Shown here: positions 26,231 to 33,194 of the stretch, piece by piece
Position numbering within the stretch: the first letter of the stretch is position 1
Layout: the number at the start of each line of letters is the position of its first letter
Source of the DNA: Burkholderiales bacterium
GTDB taxonomy: Bacteria > Pseudomonadota > Gammaproteobacteria > Burkholderiales > Casimicrobiaceae
Direction of reading: 5' to 3'
Length of the DNA: 33,194 nt
Assembly (NCBI GenBank): GCA_020851255.1
Contig: JADZDA010000277.1
Span: 1-33,194, forward strand
The notes under the pieces: model-generated
Seen by the model: only the letters and a program-made list of their open reading frames with translations
What the model was told of the DNA's origin: nothing
The model's database searches: none
Position numbers and translations under genes: made by a program

Positions 26231-29107
26231 ATGGCCAAACGCCTCGTCATCGCCGAGAAACCCTCCGTCGCCGCGGACATCGCGCGCGCGCTCGGCGGCT
26301 TCACGCGCCAGGGCGAGTTCTTCGAGCGCGAAGACTCCGTGATCTCGTCGGCCGTCGGCCATCTGCTCGAGATCGGGATGCCCGAGGACGAGGAGGTCAA
26401 GCGCGGCAAGTGGACCTTCGCGCACCTGCCGGCGATCCCGTCGTCGTTCGCGCTGAAGCCGATCGAGAAGTCCGAGGATCGCCTGAAGCTGCTGCTCAAG
26501 CTCATCAAGCGCAAGGACGTCACCCGGCTGGTCAACGCCTGCGACGCCGGACGCGAGGGCGAGCTCATCTTCCGCTACCTCGCCCAGTACGCCGGGACCG
26601 AGAAACCGATCGAGCGGCTGTGGCTGCAGTCGATGACGCCCGCGGCGATCCGCGAGGGATTCGACGCGCTGCGGGCCGACGCCGACATGAAGCCGCTCGC
26701 CGACGCGGCGACCTGCCGCTCGGAATCCGACTGGCTCGTCGGCATCAACGGCACGCGGGCGATGACCGCGTTCAACTCGAAGTCCGGCGGCTTCCAGCTG
26801 ACGACCGTGGGCCGCGTCCAGACCCCGACGCTCGCGATCCTGGTCGAGCGCGAGGAGAAGATCCGCGCGTTCTTCCCGCGCGCGTACTCGGAACTCCACG
26901 GGACCTTCCGCGCGGCCGCCGGGGAGTATCCGGGGCGCTGGTTCGACGAGACGTTCAGGAAGCCCGACGACGACCCCGACGCGCGCGCCGAGCGCCTCTG
27001 GGACGAGGCGAAGGCGCGGGCGATCGCGCAGAAGTGCGCGGGCCGGCCGGGAACCGTCACCGAGGAATCCAAGCCGTCCACCCAGATCCCGCCGCTCCTC
27101 TACGACCTGACGACGCTGCAACGCGAGGCCAACGGACGCTTCGGCTTCTCCGCGCGCACGACGCTCTCGCTCGCGCAGGCGCTCTACGAGAAGCACAAGG
27201 CGCTGACCTATCCGCGGACCGACTCGCGGGCGCTGCCCGAGGACTACGTCGCCACGGTGAAGAAGACGCTCGAGGCGCTGGGCGAGACCAACGCGTTCGG
27301 CACGCACGCGCGCCGCGTCCTCAAGGAGAAATGGGTCAGGCCGAACAAGCGCGTCTTCGACAACGCCAAGATCTCCGACCACTTCGCCATCATCCCGACG
27401 CTGTCGGCGCCCAGGCACCTGTCCGAAGCCGAGCAGAAGCTCTACGACTTCGTCGTACGCCGCTTCCTCGCCGTGTTCCACCCGCCCGCGGAGTTCCTGG
27501 TCACCACGCGGATCACGCGCGTGGAGGGCGAGCCGTTCCGGACCGAGGGCAAGGTGCTGGTCGAGCCCGGATGGCTCGCGGTCTACGGCAAGGAGGCGGC
27601 CGACGAGAACGCCTCGCTCGTCCCCGTGCGTCCCGGCGAGAAGGTCGCCACCGTCAAGGTCGACGTGCAGGCGCAGACCACGCGCCCGCCGCCGCGCTAC
27701 AACGAGGGCACGCTGCTCTCGGCGATGGAAGGCGCCGGCAAGACGATCGAGGACGAGGAACTGCGCGAGGCGATGCGCGAGAAGGGACTCGGAACGCCGG
27801 CGACGCGCGCGCAGATCATCGAGGGACTGATCGGCGAGCGCTACGTCCATCGCGAAGGACGGGACCTCGTGCCCACGGCGAAGGCGTTCTCGCTGATGAC
27901 GCTGCTCCACGGCCTGGGCGTGCCGGAGCTCTTCAGCCCCGAGCTCACCGCCGAATGGGAATTCCGGCTCGCGCAGATGGAGCGCGGCAAGCTCAAACGC
28001 GCCGCGTTCATGAAGGACATCGTCGCGATGACGCGGCGGATCGTCGCGCAGGCGAAGAACTACGAGAGCGACACGATCCCCGGGGACTTCGCCACGCTCA
28101 AGACGCCCTGCCCCCGATGCGGCGGCGAGGTGCACGAGAAATACAAGAAATTCCAGTGCGTCGCCGCGGCCTGCGATTTCGGGTTCTGGAAGATCCTCGG
28201 AGGACGCCAGCTCGAACCCGACGAGGCGGAGACCCTCCTCCGCGACCGCGAGATCGGTCCGCTGGAGGGCTTCCGCAGCCGGCTCGGGCGCCCGTTCTCG
28301 GCCAAGCTCCGGATGAACGACGCGAACGAGGTGGAGTTCGACTTCGGTCCGAGACTCGACGACGACGACGCCGAGGCGCCGGACTTCAGCGGCCAGGAGC
28401 CGCTGGGCAAGTGCCCGAAGTGCGGCTCGCGCGTCTTCGAGGCCCCGGCCGCCTACGTGTGCGAGCGCGCGGTCGGCCCCGACAAGACCTGCGATTTCCG
28501 GTCCGGACGCACGATCCTGCAGCGCGCGGTCGAGCGCGCGCAGATGCAGAAGCTCCTCGCGACCGGCAGGACCGACCTGCTGCAGTTCGTTTCCGCGCGC
28601 ACGCGCCGGCCGTTCTCGGCGTTCCTCGTGCGGCAGCCCGACGGCAAGGTCGGGTTCGAATTCGAGAAGAAGGAGCGGGGCGCGAAAGGCGCGCGCTCGG
28701 CGCCGTCCGCGCTGCGCCTGCTGGGCAAGCACCCGGCCGACGGCAAGCCGGTCGAGGTGTACGCCGGCCGCTACGGGCCCTATGTCAAGCACGGCGACAC
28801 CAACGCGACGCTGCCCGACAAGGAGAAGGTCGACTCGATCACGCTCGACGAGGCGGTCGCGCTGGTCGACGAGAAGGCCGGACGACCGGCCGGACGTCCC
28901 TCGGCGCGGAAACCCGTCCGCCGGGCGGCCGCGCCCGCGCCCGAGGGCCGCGCGAAGCGCCGCGCACCGGCCGCGGTGGCCGACGAGGAAGCGCCGAAGG
29001 CGCGCAAGGCGCCCGCTGCCGGCCGCCGGACGACGGCGGCGCCCGCTCCGGCCGCTGCCCGGCGCAAGACGCCGGCGATCAAGAAGCCGGGGACGAAGCG
29101 GCGTTGA
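26231..29107 (+). CDS. topB: DNA topoisomerase III, type IA
   Basis: The 958-residue type IA topoisomerase opens MAKRLVIAEKPSVA (Toprim) and carries DAGREGELI (105-113). The active-site Tyr327 is in LTYPRTDSR, and the KISDHFAIIPT and GLGTPATRAQIIE motifs follow. The YPRTDS and IAEKPSVA forms favour topoisomerase III over TopA. Beyond the core are two cysteine pairs-type zinc modules (from about 627, CPRCGG; from about 727, CPKCGS) and a topoisomerase C-terminal repeat (GRYGPYVKHGDTNATLP). A tail of about 75 residues rich in Ala, Arg, Lys and Pro, resembling histone H1-like tails, ends the protein. The Shine-Dalgarno is weak. It is convergent with the protease gene, 33 bases apart. Confidence 0.93.
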   Translation: MAKRLVIAEKPSVAADIARALGGFTRQGEFFEREDSVISSAVGHLLEIGMPEDEEVKRGKWTFAHLPAIPSSFALKPIEKSEDRLKLLLKLIKRKDVTRLVNACDAGREGELIFRYLAQYAGTEKPIERLWLQSMTPAAIREGFDALRADADMKPLADAATCRSESDWLVGINGTRAMTAFNSKSGGFQLTTVGRVQTPTLAILVEREEKIRAFFPRAYSELHGTFRAAAGEYPGRWFDETFRKPDDDPDARAERLWDEAKARAIAQKCAGRPGTVTEESKPSTQIPPLLYDLTTLQREANGRFGFSARTTLSLAQALYEKHKALTYPRTDSRALPEDYVATVKKTLEALGETNAFGTHARRVLKEKWVRPNKRVFDNAKISDHFAIIPTLSAPRHLSEAEQKLYDFVVRRFLAVFHPPAEFLVTTRITRVEGEPFRTEGKVLVEPGWLAVYGKEAADENASLVPVRPGEKVATVKVDVQAQTTRPPPRYNEGTLLSAMEGAGKTIEDEELREAMREKGLGTPATRAQIIEGLIGERYVHREGRDLVPTAKAFSLMTLLHGLGVPELFSPELTAEWEFRLAQMERGKLKRAAFMKDIVAMTRRIVAQAKNYESDTIPGDFATLKTPCPRCGGEVHEKYKKFQCVAAACDFGFWKILGGRQLEPDEAETLLRDREIGPLEGFRSRLGRPFSAKLRMNDANEVEFDFGPRLDDDDAEAPDFSGQEPLGKCPKCGSRVFEAPAAYVCERAVGPDKTCDFRSGRTILQRAVERAQMQKLLATGRTDLLQFVSARTRRPFSAFLVRQPDGKVGFEFEKKERGAKGARSAPSALRLLGKHPADGKPVEVYAGRYGPYVKHGDTNATLPDKEKVDSITLDEAVALVDEKAGRPAGRPSARKPVRRAAAPAPEGRAKRRAPAAVADEEAPKARKAPAAGRRTTAAPAPAAARRKTPAIKKPGTKRR

Positions 29108-29140
29108 TCCGCCCGACCGGCGCGCGGCCCGGCGCCACGG

Positions 29141-31006
29141 TCACTGCGGGGCGCAGAAGACGATGCCCTCGCCGGCCCAGCCCTGATTGGCGATGAAGTC
29201 CTGGTACACGTCGGTGCTCGTCGTGAACCGGTGATTCGGCGCCCCGTTCCTCCCGCTGTTGTACAGCCGCCAGACGGCCGTCGTGCCCGCCGGACACGCG
29301 GCGCCGGGGGGAATGGCCGCGTAGAAGGCGATCGTCTCGTAGATCCAGTCCGGATTGGACTTGAGCCCTTCGCACTCGACCGCGGAGGCCGTGTAGAAGT
29401 GCGAACTGCGCGGTGCGAACGCCTCGGTGAAAAAGCGGCATACCGGCAGCGTGCCGGACGCCGGGCCGTCCCAGGCGTTGAACGACGCGCCGGTGCGCAC
29501 GAACGCGCCGTTGAACGCACCGCCGTCGAGCAGTGCGATCTCGTCGGCACGGGCGGTGATGAAGTAGTGGCCGAAGCCCGCGTGGAAGTATTCGACCACC
29601 GTCACCTTGGTGGCGCCGCCGGTCGACGCGGACGCCGCCTGCACCGCGCCCAGGGCGCTGACGATGCCCGGGCCGCAGATCAGGAACGTGCAGTTCGACG
29701 TGTCGGGGAAGGACTTGGCTGTCGACGTGATCGCCGCGCGCAATGCCGCGGGCGTCAGTGCGGGCGCGACGGCGAGCGCGAGGCCCGCGACACCGGAGAC
29801 GACCGGCGTCGCGAAACTCGTGCCGACCGCCCCCTTGACCGAGTAGGCGCCCGCCACCGTCGTGCCGTTGTTCGAGAGCACCGCCATCAGGCCGAAGTCC
29901 ACGCCCGGTTTCCCGTCGCCGCCGGGCGCGGAAATGTCCACGGTCGACCCGACATTCGAGTAGCTCGCCCGGTTTCCGGCCATCGACGTCGCCGCGACCG
30001 CGATCGTCGACGGACACGAGGACGGGAAGTGCAGGTTCGCGTCGCCGCCCTCGTTGCCTGCGGCCGCCACGATCGCGCGCAAGCCGCTCGGGGAAAGGAA
30101 CTGAGAGAACAGCGCGTCCTCGGCGGCCGTGCAGGGCTCGTCGCCGGTCCCGCCCAGGCTCAGGTTGATCACATGCGCGGGCGTCGGATTCGGCGGGACG
30201 CCGGGCACGCTCGCGCCGGCCGCCCAGGCGATCGCGTCGAAGATGTCGGAGAAGTCGCCGCCGCATTTGCCGAGCACGCGCACCGGCAGGATTTTCGCGG
30301 CCCAGTCGATCCCCGCGACCGCGAGCGCGTTGTTGCTGTTGGCGCCGACGATCCCCGCGACCGATGTTCCGTGCCAGCTCGAGTTCTCGATCTCGCAGTC
30401 GGGGAATTGGCCGGTGTCGAGATCGGCCTGCGTCAGCCAGTCGCCCGGATCGGTCGGATCCGCGTCGCGGCCGCCGCCGTCGTTGGCGACCAGCGGATCG
30501 CTGACGAAGTCGTAGCCGGGCAGCAAGCGACCGGTGAAGTCGGGATGCGGAAGGATCCCGGTGTCGAGCACCGCCACCACCGTCGACGGCGAACCGGTGG
30601 TCAGGTCCCACGCGGCGAACGCGCTGATCGTCGTCGGATCGTTGCGCAGGTACGGCTGGGACTGCAGGTTCGTGTCGTTCGTCGAGCGGGTCCGCTTGAG
30701 TCGCCGGTCCGGGACCGCGATTCGCGCGCCGCCGGTTGCGATCGCCGCGTTCGCAGCCGACTTGGGATCGGCGCCCGCCGGGAGCTCGACGAGATGCGCG
30801 CCCGCCGCCATCCTCCGGACGTAGCGGCCTTCGATGCCGGCGTCGCGGACCATGCGCGCGACGCGCGTGTTCGGCGAGAACGCGGCCTCGACGTCGCCGT
30901 CGCCGAACTTGACGATGAGTCGCGATCCGGTGGCCGACGCCGCGTGGGGAACGCCCGCGAAGGCGGCGAGCGCGGCGAGCACGGCGAGACGTAGGCGTAG
31001 CGGCAT
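29141..31006 (-). CDS. Secreted subtilisin-like serine protease (S8) with C-terminal DUF5648-like domain
   Basis: The 621-residue product has a signal peptide (MPLRLRLAVLAALAAFAGVPHAASA), an N-terminal inhibitor-like propeptide (about 28-105, LIVKFGDGDVEAAF...), and an S8 catalytic domain. The triad is Asp148 (AVLDTGIL), His212 (SSWHGTSVAGIVG) and Ser397 (GTSFATPVVSG), with oxyanion Asn318 (AAGNEG). From about 468 to the end is a WxY-rich module (VVEYFHAGFGHYFITA, CRFFTEAF, SSHFYTAS, WRLYN) matching the DUF5648-type repeat domain often attached to secreted enzymes. Six or more Cys residues could form disulfides. The start at 31006 has GGAGG six bases upstream. It is monocistronic and divergent from the TIM-barrel gene. 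Confidence 0.93.
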   Translation of the reverse strand: MPLRLRLAVLAALAAFAGVPHAASATGSRLIVKFGDGDVEAAFSPNTRVARMVRDAGIEGRYVRRMAAGAHLVELPAGADPKSAANAAIATGGARIAVPDRRLKRTRSTNDTNLQSQPYLRNDPTTISAFAAWDLTTGSPSTVVAVLDTGILPHPDFTGRLLPGYDFVSDPLVANDGGGRDADPTDPGDWLTQADLDTGQFPDCEIENSSWHGTSVAGIVGANSNNALAVAGIDWAAKILPVRVLGKCGGDFSDIFDAIAWAAGASVPGVPPNPTPAHVINLSLGGTGDEPCTAAEDALFSQFLSPSGLRAIVAAAGNEGGDANLHFPSSCPSTIAVAATSMAGNRASYSNVGSTVDISAPGGDGKPGVDFGLMAVLSNNGTTVAGAYSVKGAVGTSFATPVVSGVAGLALAVAPALTPAALRAAITSTAKSFPDTSNCTFLICGPGIVSALGAVQAASASTGGATKVTVVEYFHAGFGHYFITARADEIALLDGGAFNGAFVRTGASFNAWDGPASGTLPVCRFFTEAFAPRSSHFYTASAVECEGLKSNPDWIYETIAFYAAIPPGAACPAGTTAVWRLYNSGRNGAPNHRFTTSTDVYQDFIANQGWAGEGIVFCAPQ

Positions 31007-31030
31007 CGGGATCCTCCGGAGCCGGGCGCG

Positions 31031-31057
31031 CCGGGAGGCTCCCGGGGCCGCAGCCCC
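31031..31057. other. Tandem small hairpins upstream of the protease gene
   Basis: CCGGGAG-G-CTCCCGG (31031-31045) overlaps GGGGC-CGCA-GCCCC (31044-31057). They lie in the 5' region of the protease gene and are mutually exclusive folds. They could influence protease mRNA or merely reflect high GC. Confidence 0.3.
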
Positions 31058-31136
31058 GCCATCGTAGCGGCCCGCCCGCGCCCGCTCAAATGGCCGGCCT
31101 CCGGCGTCGAGTCGAACTTTGGACTTACCAAGCTTT

Positions 31137-31154
31137 ATGTTAGGGTGCCAACAT
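31137..31154. promoter_or_regulatory. Palindromic operator candidate before the TIM-barrel/G1P-dehydrogenase operon
   Basis: ATGTTAGG-GTG-CCAACAT is an inverted repeat with a single extra base, in an AT-richer stretch (about 31108-31158) 39 bases before the start codon. A second short inversion TTGG-ACTTA-CCAA lies just upstream (31119-31131). The size and position fit an operator for a sugar-type repressor, but no regulator gene is in view. A sigma-70 promoter is not clear (TATGTT at 31136-31141 is the best -10). Confidence 0.45.
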
Positions 31155-31192
31155 TTGGGCCGCCCGGTCCGCGGGCGACCCCGGAGGTGCGC

Positions 31193-31879
31193 ATGGATTT
31201 CATCTTCATGCTGACCCGGCACGACCGGACGATCGACGACGCCGAGGAGATCGTGGACGCGGTCTGCGACCTGGGCGTGCGGCACATCGGCTTCAAGGAC
31301 ATCGGCGTGCCGACGGCGGCGCTCGAGCGCATCGTCCGGCGCATCCGCGCACGTCGCGCCGTGTGCTACCTGGAAGTGGTGAGTACAACACCCGAAGCGG
31401 TCGCGGCGTCGCTCGCCTGCGGCGCCGCCCTCGGCGTCGACTGCCTCCTGGGCGGCACCGACCTCGACGCCGCGCATCGCGCGCTCGGCCGGCTGGACGG
31501 CTACTTCCCGTTCCCGGGGCGCCCGGTGGGCCACCCGACCCGGCTCCACGGCACGCCGGCCGACGTCGAGGCCGACGCGCGGGCGGCGCGCGAGCGCGGC
31601 TGCGGAGGCGTCGACCTGCTCGCCTACCGCGCGACCGAAGCCGATCCCCTCGAACTCGTGCGCGCGGCGAGGCGTGGCATACACGACCGCCGACTCGTCG
31701 TCGCGGGCAGCGTCCGGTCGACCGCGCAGATCCACGCGCTCGCGGCCGCGGGGGCTGACGCGTTCACGATCGGCTCCGCCGTCTTCGACGGCGCGTTCTC
31801 GCCGACCAAAGGATCGCTCCGCGGGCAGATCCTCGACATCCTCGACGCCTGCCAGAGTGCGCCGGCGATGGCGGGATGA
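31193..31879 (+). CDS. Uncharacterised TIM-barrel (phosphate-binding) protein
   Basis: The 228-residue product reads as an (alpha/beta)8 barrel: strand-like MDFIFMLTR, GVRHIGFKDIG (29-38), AVCYLEVVST, GVDCLLGGT, GVDLLAYR, LVVAGSV (168-174) and GADAFTIGSAVF (187-198). The last two resemble the C-terminal phosphate-binding loops of HisA/TrpF-like and related barrels, suggesting a phosphorylated substrate. I do not recognise the exact family. Acidic and basic residues at strand ends (Lys35, Asp36, Glu61) are candidate active-site residues. The start at 31193 has GGAGG five bases upstream and is preferred over the track's 31145. Its stop overlaps the next start (ATGA), so it works with the G1P-dehydrogenase-like enzyme. 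Confidence 0.75.
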   Translation: MDFIFMLTRHDRTIDDAEEIVDAVCDLGVRHIGFKDIGVPTAALERIVRRIRARRAVCYLEVVSTTPEAVAASLACGAALGVDCLLGGTDLDAAHRALGRLDGYFPFPGRPVGHPTRLHGTPADVEADARAARERGCGGVDLLAYRATEADPLELVRAARRGIHDRRLVVAGSVRSTAQIHALAAAGADAFTIGSAVFDGAFSPTKGSLRGQILDILDACQSAPAMAG

Positions 31880-33194
31880 GCGCCGCACCGTCCGCGGATT
31901 TCGGCGCCGGCGCGCCGGCGCACGGATCGGGGTCGTCGGCCGACCCGATCGACGCGCTACTCGATGGACGCTGGATCGACCCCGACACCGGCCGCGCCAT
32001 CGGCGTCACGATCGGGGCGATCGCGATCGAGGACAGCCTGCGAGGGCGCGAGGCCGACCTCGTGGCGCCGCTGCATCTCGGTGCGCGTCTCGCCGTGGTC
32101 AGCGATGCGGTCACGCACGAGGTGATGGGGGCGCGCGTCGAGCGGGCGCTCGCCCGGATCGCCCGCATCGATTCCGTCGTGCTGCCCCGCGATCCGCACG
32201 CCGACATGCCGACGGTGGAGGCCGTGCGGGCGGCGAGCGCGTCCGCCGACGCCCTGGTCGCGGTGGGCTCGGGCACGATCAACGACCTCGCCAAGTTCGC
32301 CGCGGCGCGGGGCGGCAAGCCCTACGCGGTGTTCGCCACCGCGCCATCGATGAACGGCTACGCGTCCGCCAACGCCGCGATCACCGTCGACGGCCACAAG
32401 AAGACGCTCCCCGCGGCGCTCGCCCGCGGCATCTTCATCGACCTGTCGGTGCTCGCCGCGGCGCCGCTGCGCATGATCCGCGCCGGACTGGGCGACTCGC
32501 TGTGCCGTCCGACCGCCCAGGTCGACTGGCTGCTGTCGCACCACCTGCTCGGCACGGCGTACCGGTCGGCGCCGTTCGCGCTCCTCGAGCGCGACGAGGC
32601 CGCGATGTTCGCGGCGCCCGAGGCGCTCGTCACCGGCGATCTCGCCGCGATGCGGGCGCTCGCGCGGACGCTCGTGCTGTCCGGCATCGGCATGACCCTC
32701 TGCGGGGGAAGCTACCCGGCGAGCCAGGGCGAGCACCTGGTGAGCCACTACCTCGACATGCGCGAGACGCACTCCGGTCCCGGGCGGCTGCACGGCGAGC
32801 AGGTGGCCGTCGCGACGATCGCGATGGCGAGGATCCAGGAAGCGATGCTCGACGGACCGCCCCCCGTGCTGCGCGCCACATCGACCGACGAGCACTCGGT
32901 CCGCGCGCACTTCGGCGACGAGATCGGATCGGCGTGCTGGCGCGAGTTCTCGCCGAAGCGGCTCGACGCGGCCCGCGCCCGCGAGCTCACCGGGCGCGTC
33001 GGGGACCGATGGCCCGAGGTGCGTCGGCGGGCCGCCGCCGTCGCGCACGCTTCCGACCGCCTCGCGTCCGTGATGCGCCGGGTCGGCGGGCCGGTCGCGC
33101 CCGCGGACATCGGCGTGGACGCGTCGACCTGGACCGCGGCCGTGCGACATGCGCGCTTCCTGCGCGACCGCTACACGTTCCTCGACCTGGCCGA
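31876..33194 (+). CDS. sn-Glycerol-1-phosphate dehydrogenase-like protein (AraM/EgsA family), 3' truncated by window
   Basis: This open frame is missing from the track because no stop occurs before the window edge; 439 codons are visible. It belongs to the iron-containing alcohol dehydrogenase superfamily, G1PDH branch. Visible motifs are the NAD-binding GSGTINDLAK (about residue 132), APSMNGYAS, GLGDSLCRPTAQVDW (about 203), GGSYPASQGEHLVSHYLD (about 275) and LHGEQVAVAT (about 304). The Asp and two His of the last three are the expected metal ligands. Family members reduce dihydroxyacetone phosphate or related ketose phosphates with NAD(P)H. A low-complexity N-terminal 20 residues precede the domain. 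The ATGA overlap with the TIM-barrel gene shows a common operon that continues to the right. Confidence 0.85.
   Translation, partial: MSAAPSADFGAGAPAHGSGSSADPIDALLDGRWIDPDTGRAIGVTIGAIAIEDSLRGREADLVAPLHLGARLAVVSDAVTHEVMGARVERALARIARIDSVVLPRDPHADMPTVEAVRAASASADALVAVGSGTINDLAKFAAARGGKPYAVFATAPSMNGYASANAAITVDGHKKTLPAALARGIFIDLSVLAAAPLRMIRAGLGDSLCRPTAQVDWLLSHHLLGTAYRSAPFALLERDEAAMFAAPEALVTGDLAAMRALARTLVLSGIGMTLCGGSYPASQGEHLVSHYLDMRETHSGPGRLHGEQVAVATIAMARIQEAMLDGPPPVLRATSTDEHSVRAHFGDEIGSACWREFSPKRLDAARARELTGRVGDRWPEVRRRAAAVAHASDRLASVMRRVGGPVAPADIGVDASTWTAAVRHARFLRDRYTFLDLA

Noticed and set aside
25769-28792. 1007-residue minus-strand ORF over dprA and topB
   Set aside because: Antisense shadow spanning two well-supported genes; composition is low-complexity and motif-free.
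26231-29107. Calling the topoisomerase TopA (topoisomerase I) because of the C-terminal GPYVKHG repeat and zinc modules
   Set aside because: The N-terminal and active-site motifs (IAEKPSVA, YPRTDSR) are of the topoisomerase III type; the C-terminal modules appear to be additions.
31193-31879. Barrel protein as a PcrB/GGGPS prenylglyceryl-phosphate synthase (bacterial ether-lipid pathway)
   Set aside because: Tempting because G1PDH is next door, but I cannot see the family's characteristic motifs, and phosphate-binding loops alone are shared by many barrels.

Overview
The window is a dense, high-GC (about 70% by eye) piece of bacterial chromosome. Gene content and order point to a betaproteobacterium: TPR protein-lolB-ispE-tRNA-Gln-prs-rplY-pth-ychF, then YfhL-type ferredoxin-coaD-rsmD/ftsY-rpoH, def-fmt-rsmB-DUF4390-ntrY-ntrX, and LysM-dprA-topoisomerase III. 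I cannot name a genus. No intergenic gap exceeds 300 bases; the largest are 1-240, 26012-26230, 13568-13763 and 31007-31192, and each is described below. Most long ORFs in the track are GC-rich shadows of the genes listed here.

Layout. (1) 1-119: two copies of a 36-bp repeat separated by a 30-bp spacer, cut by the window edge. This is the end of a CRISPR array whose repeat strongly resembles the type II-C (Neisseria meningitidis Cas9) repeat. The cas genes are not in the window. (2) 241-8203, minus strand: TPR protein, lolB, ispE, tRNA-Gln(TTG), prs, an inserted SDR gene, rplY, pth, ychF. This block covers outer-membrane lipoprotein insertion, isoprenoid precursor synthesis, PRPP synthesis and translation upkeep. 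(3) 8248-8293: an AT-richer 46-bp near-perfect palindrome between divergent genes. (4) 8353-11212, plus strand: mutM and a solitary dynamin-like GTPase. (5) 11256-12543, minus strand: ferredoxin, coaD, rsmD; divergent from ftsY (plus). (6) 13675-14624: rpoH behind a perfect CIRCE element. (7) 14737-23618, minus strand: a seven-gene run def-fmt-rsmB-DUF4390-ntrY-ntrX-kup linking protein N-terminal processing and rRNA methylation to a two-component system and K+ uptake. The NtrX-like regulator has a degenerate AAA+ domain. (8) 23724-29107, plus strand: LysM protein, dprA, topoisomerase III. (9) 29141-31006, minus strand: secreted subtilisin-like protease with a C-terminal DUF5648-like domain. 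(10) 31193-33194, plus strand: an uncharacterised TIM-barrel protein overlapping (ATGA) a truncated glycerol-1-phosphate-dehydrogenase-like gene that runs off the edge.

The most notable items are the type II-C-like CRISPR array end, the CIRCE/HrcA operator placed over the rpoH promoter, the ATPase-dead NtrX-like regulator, the orphan palindrome at 8248, and the TIM-barrel/G1P-dehydrogenase operon. Everything was read by eye; no database search was run.
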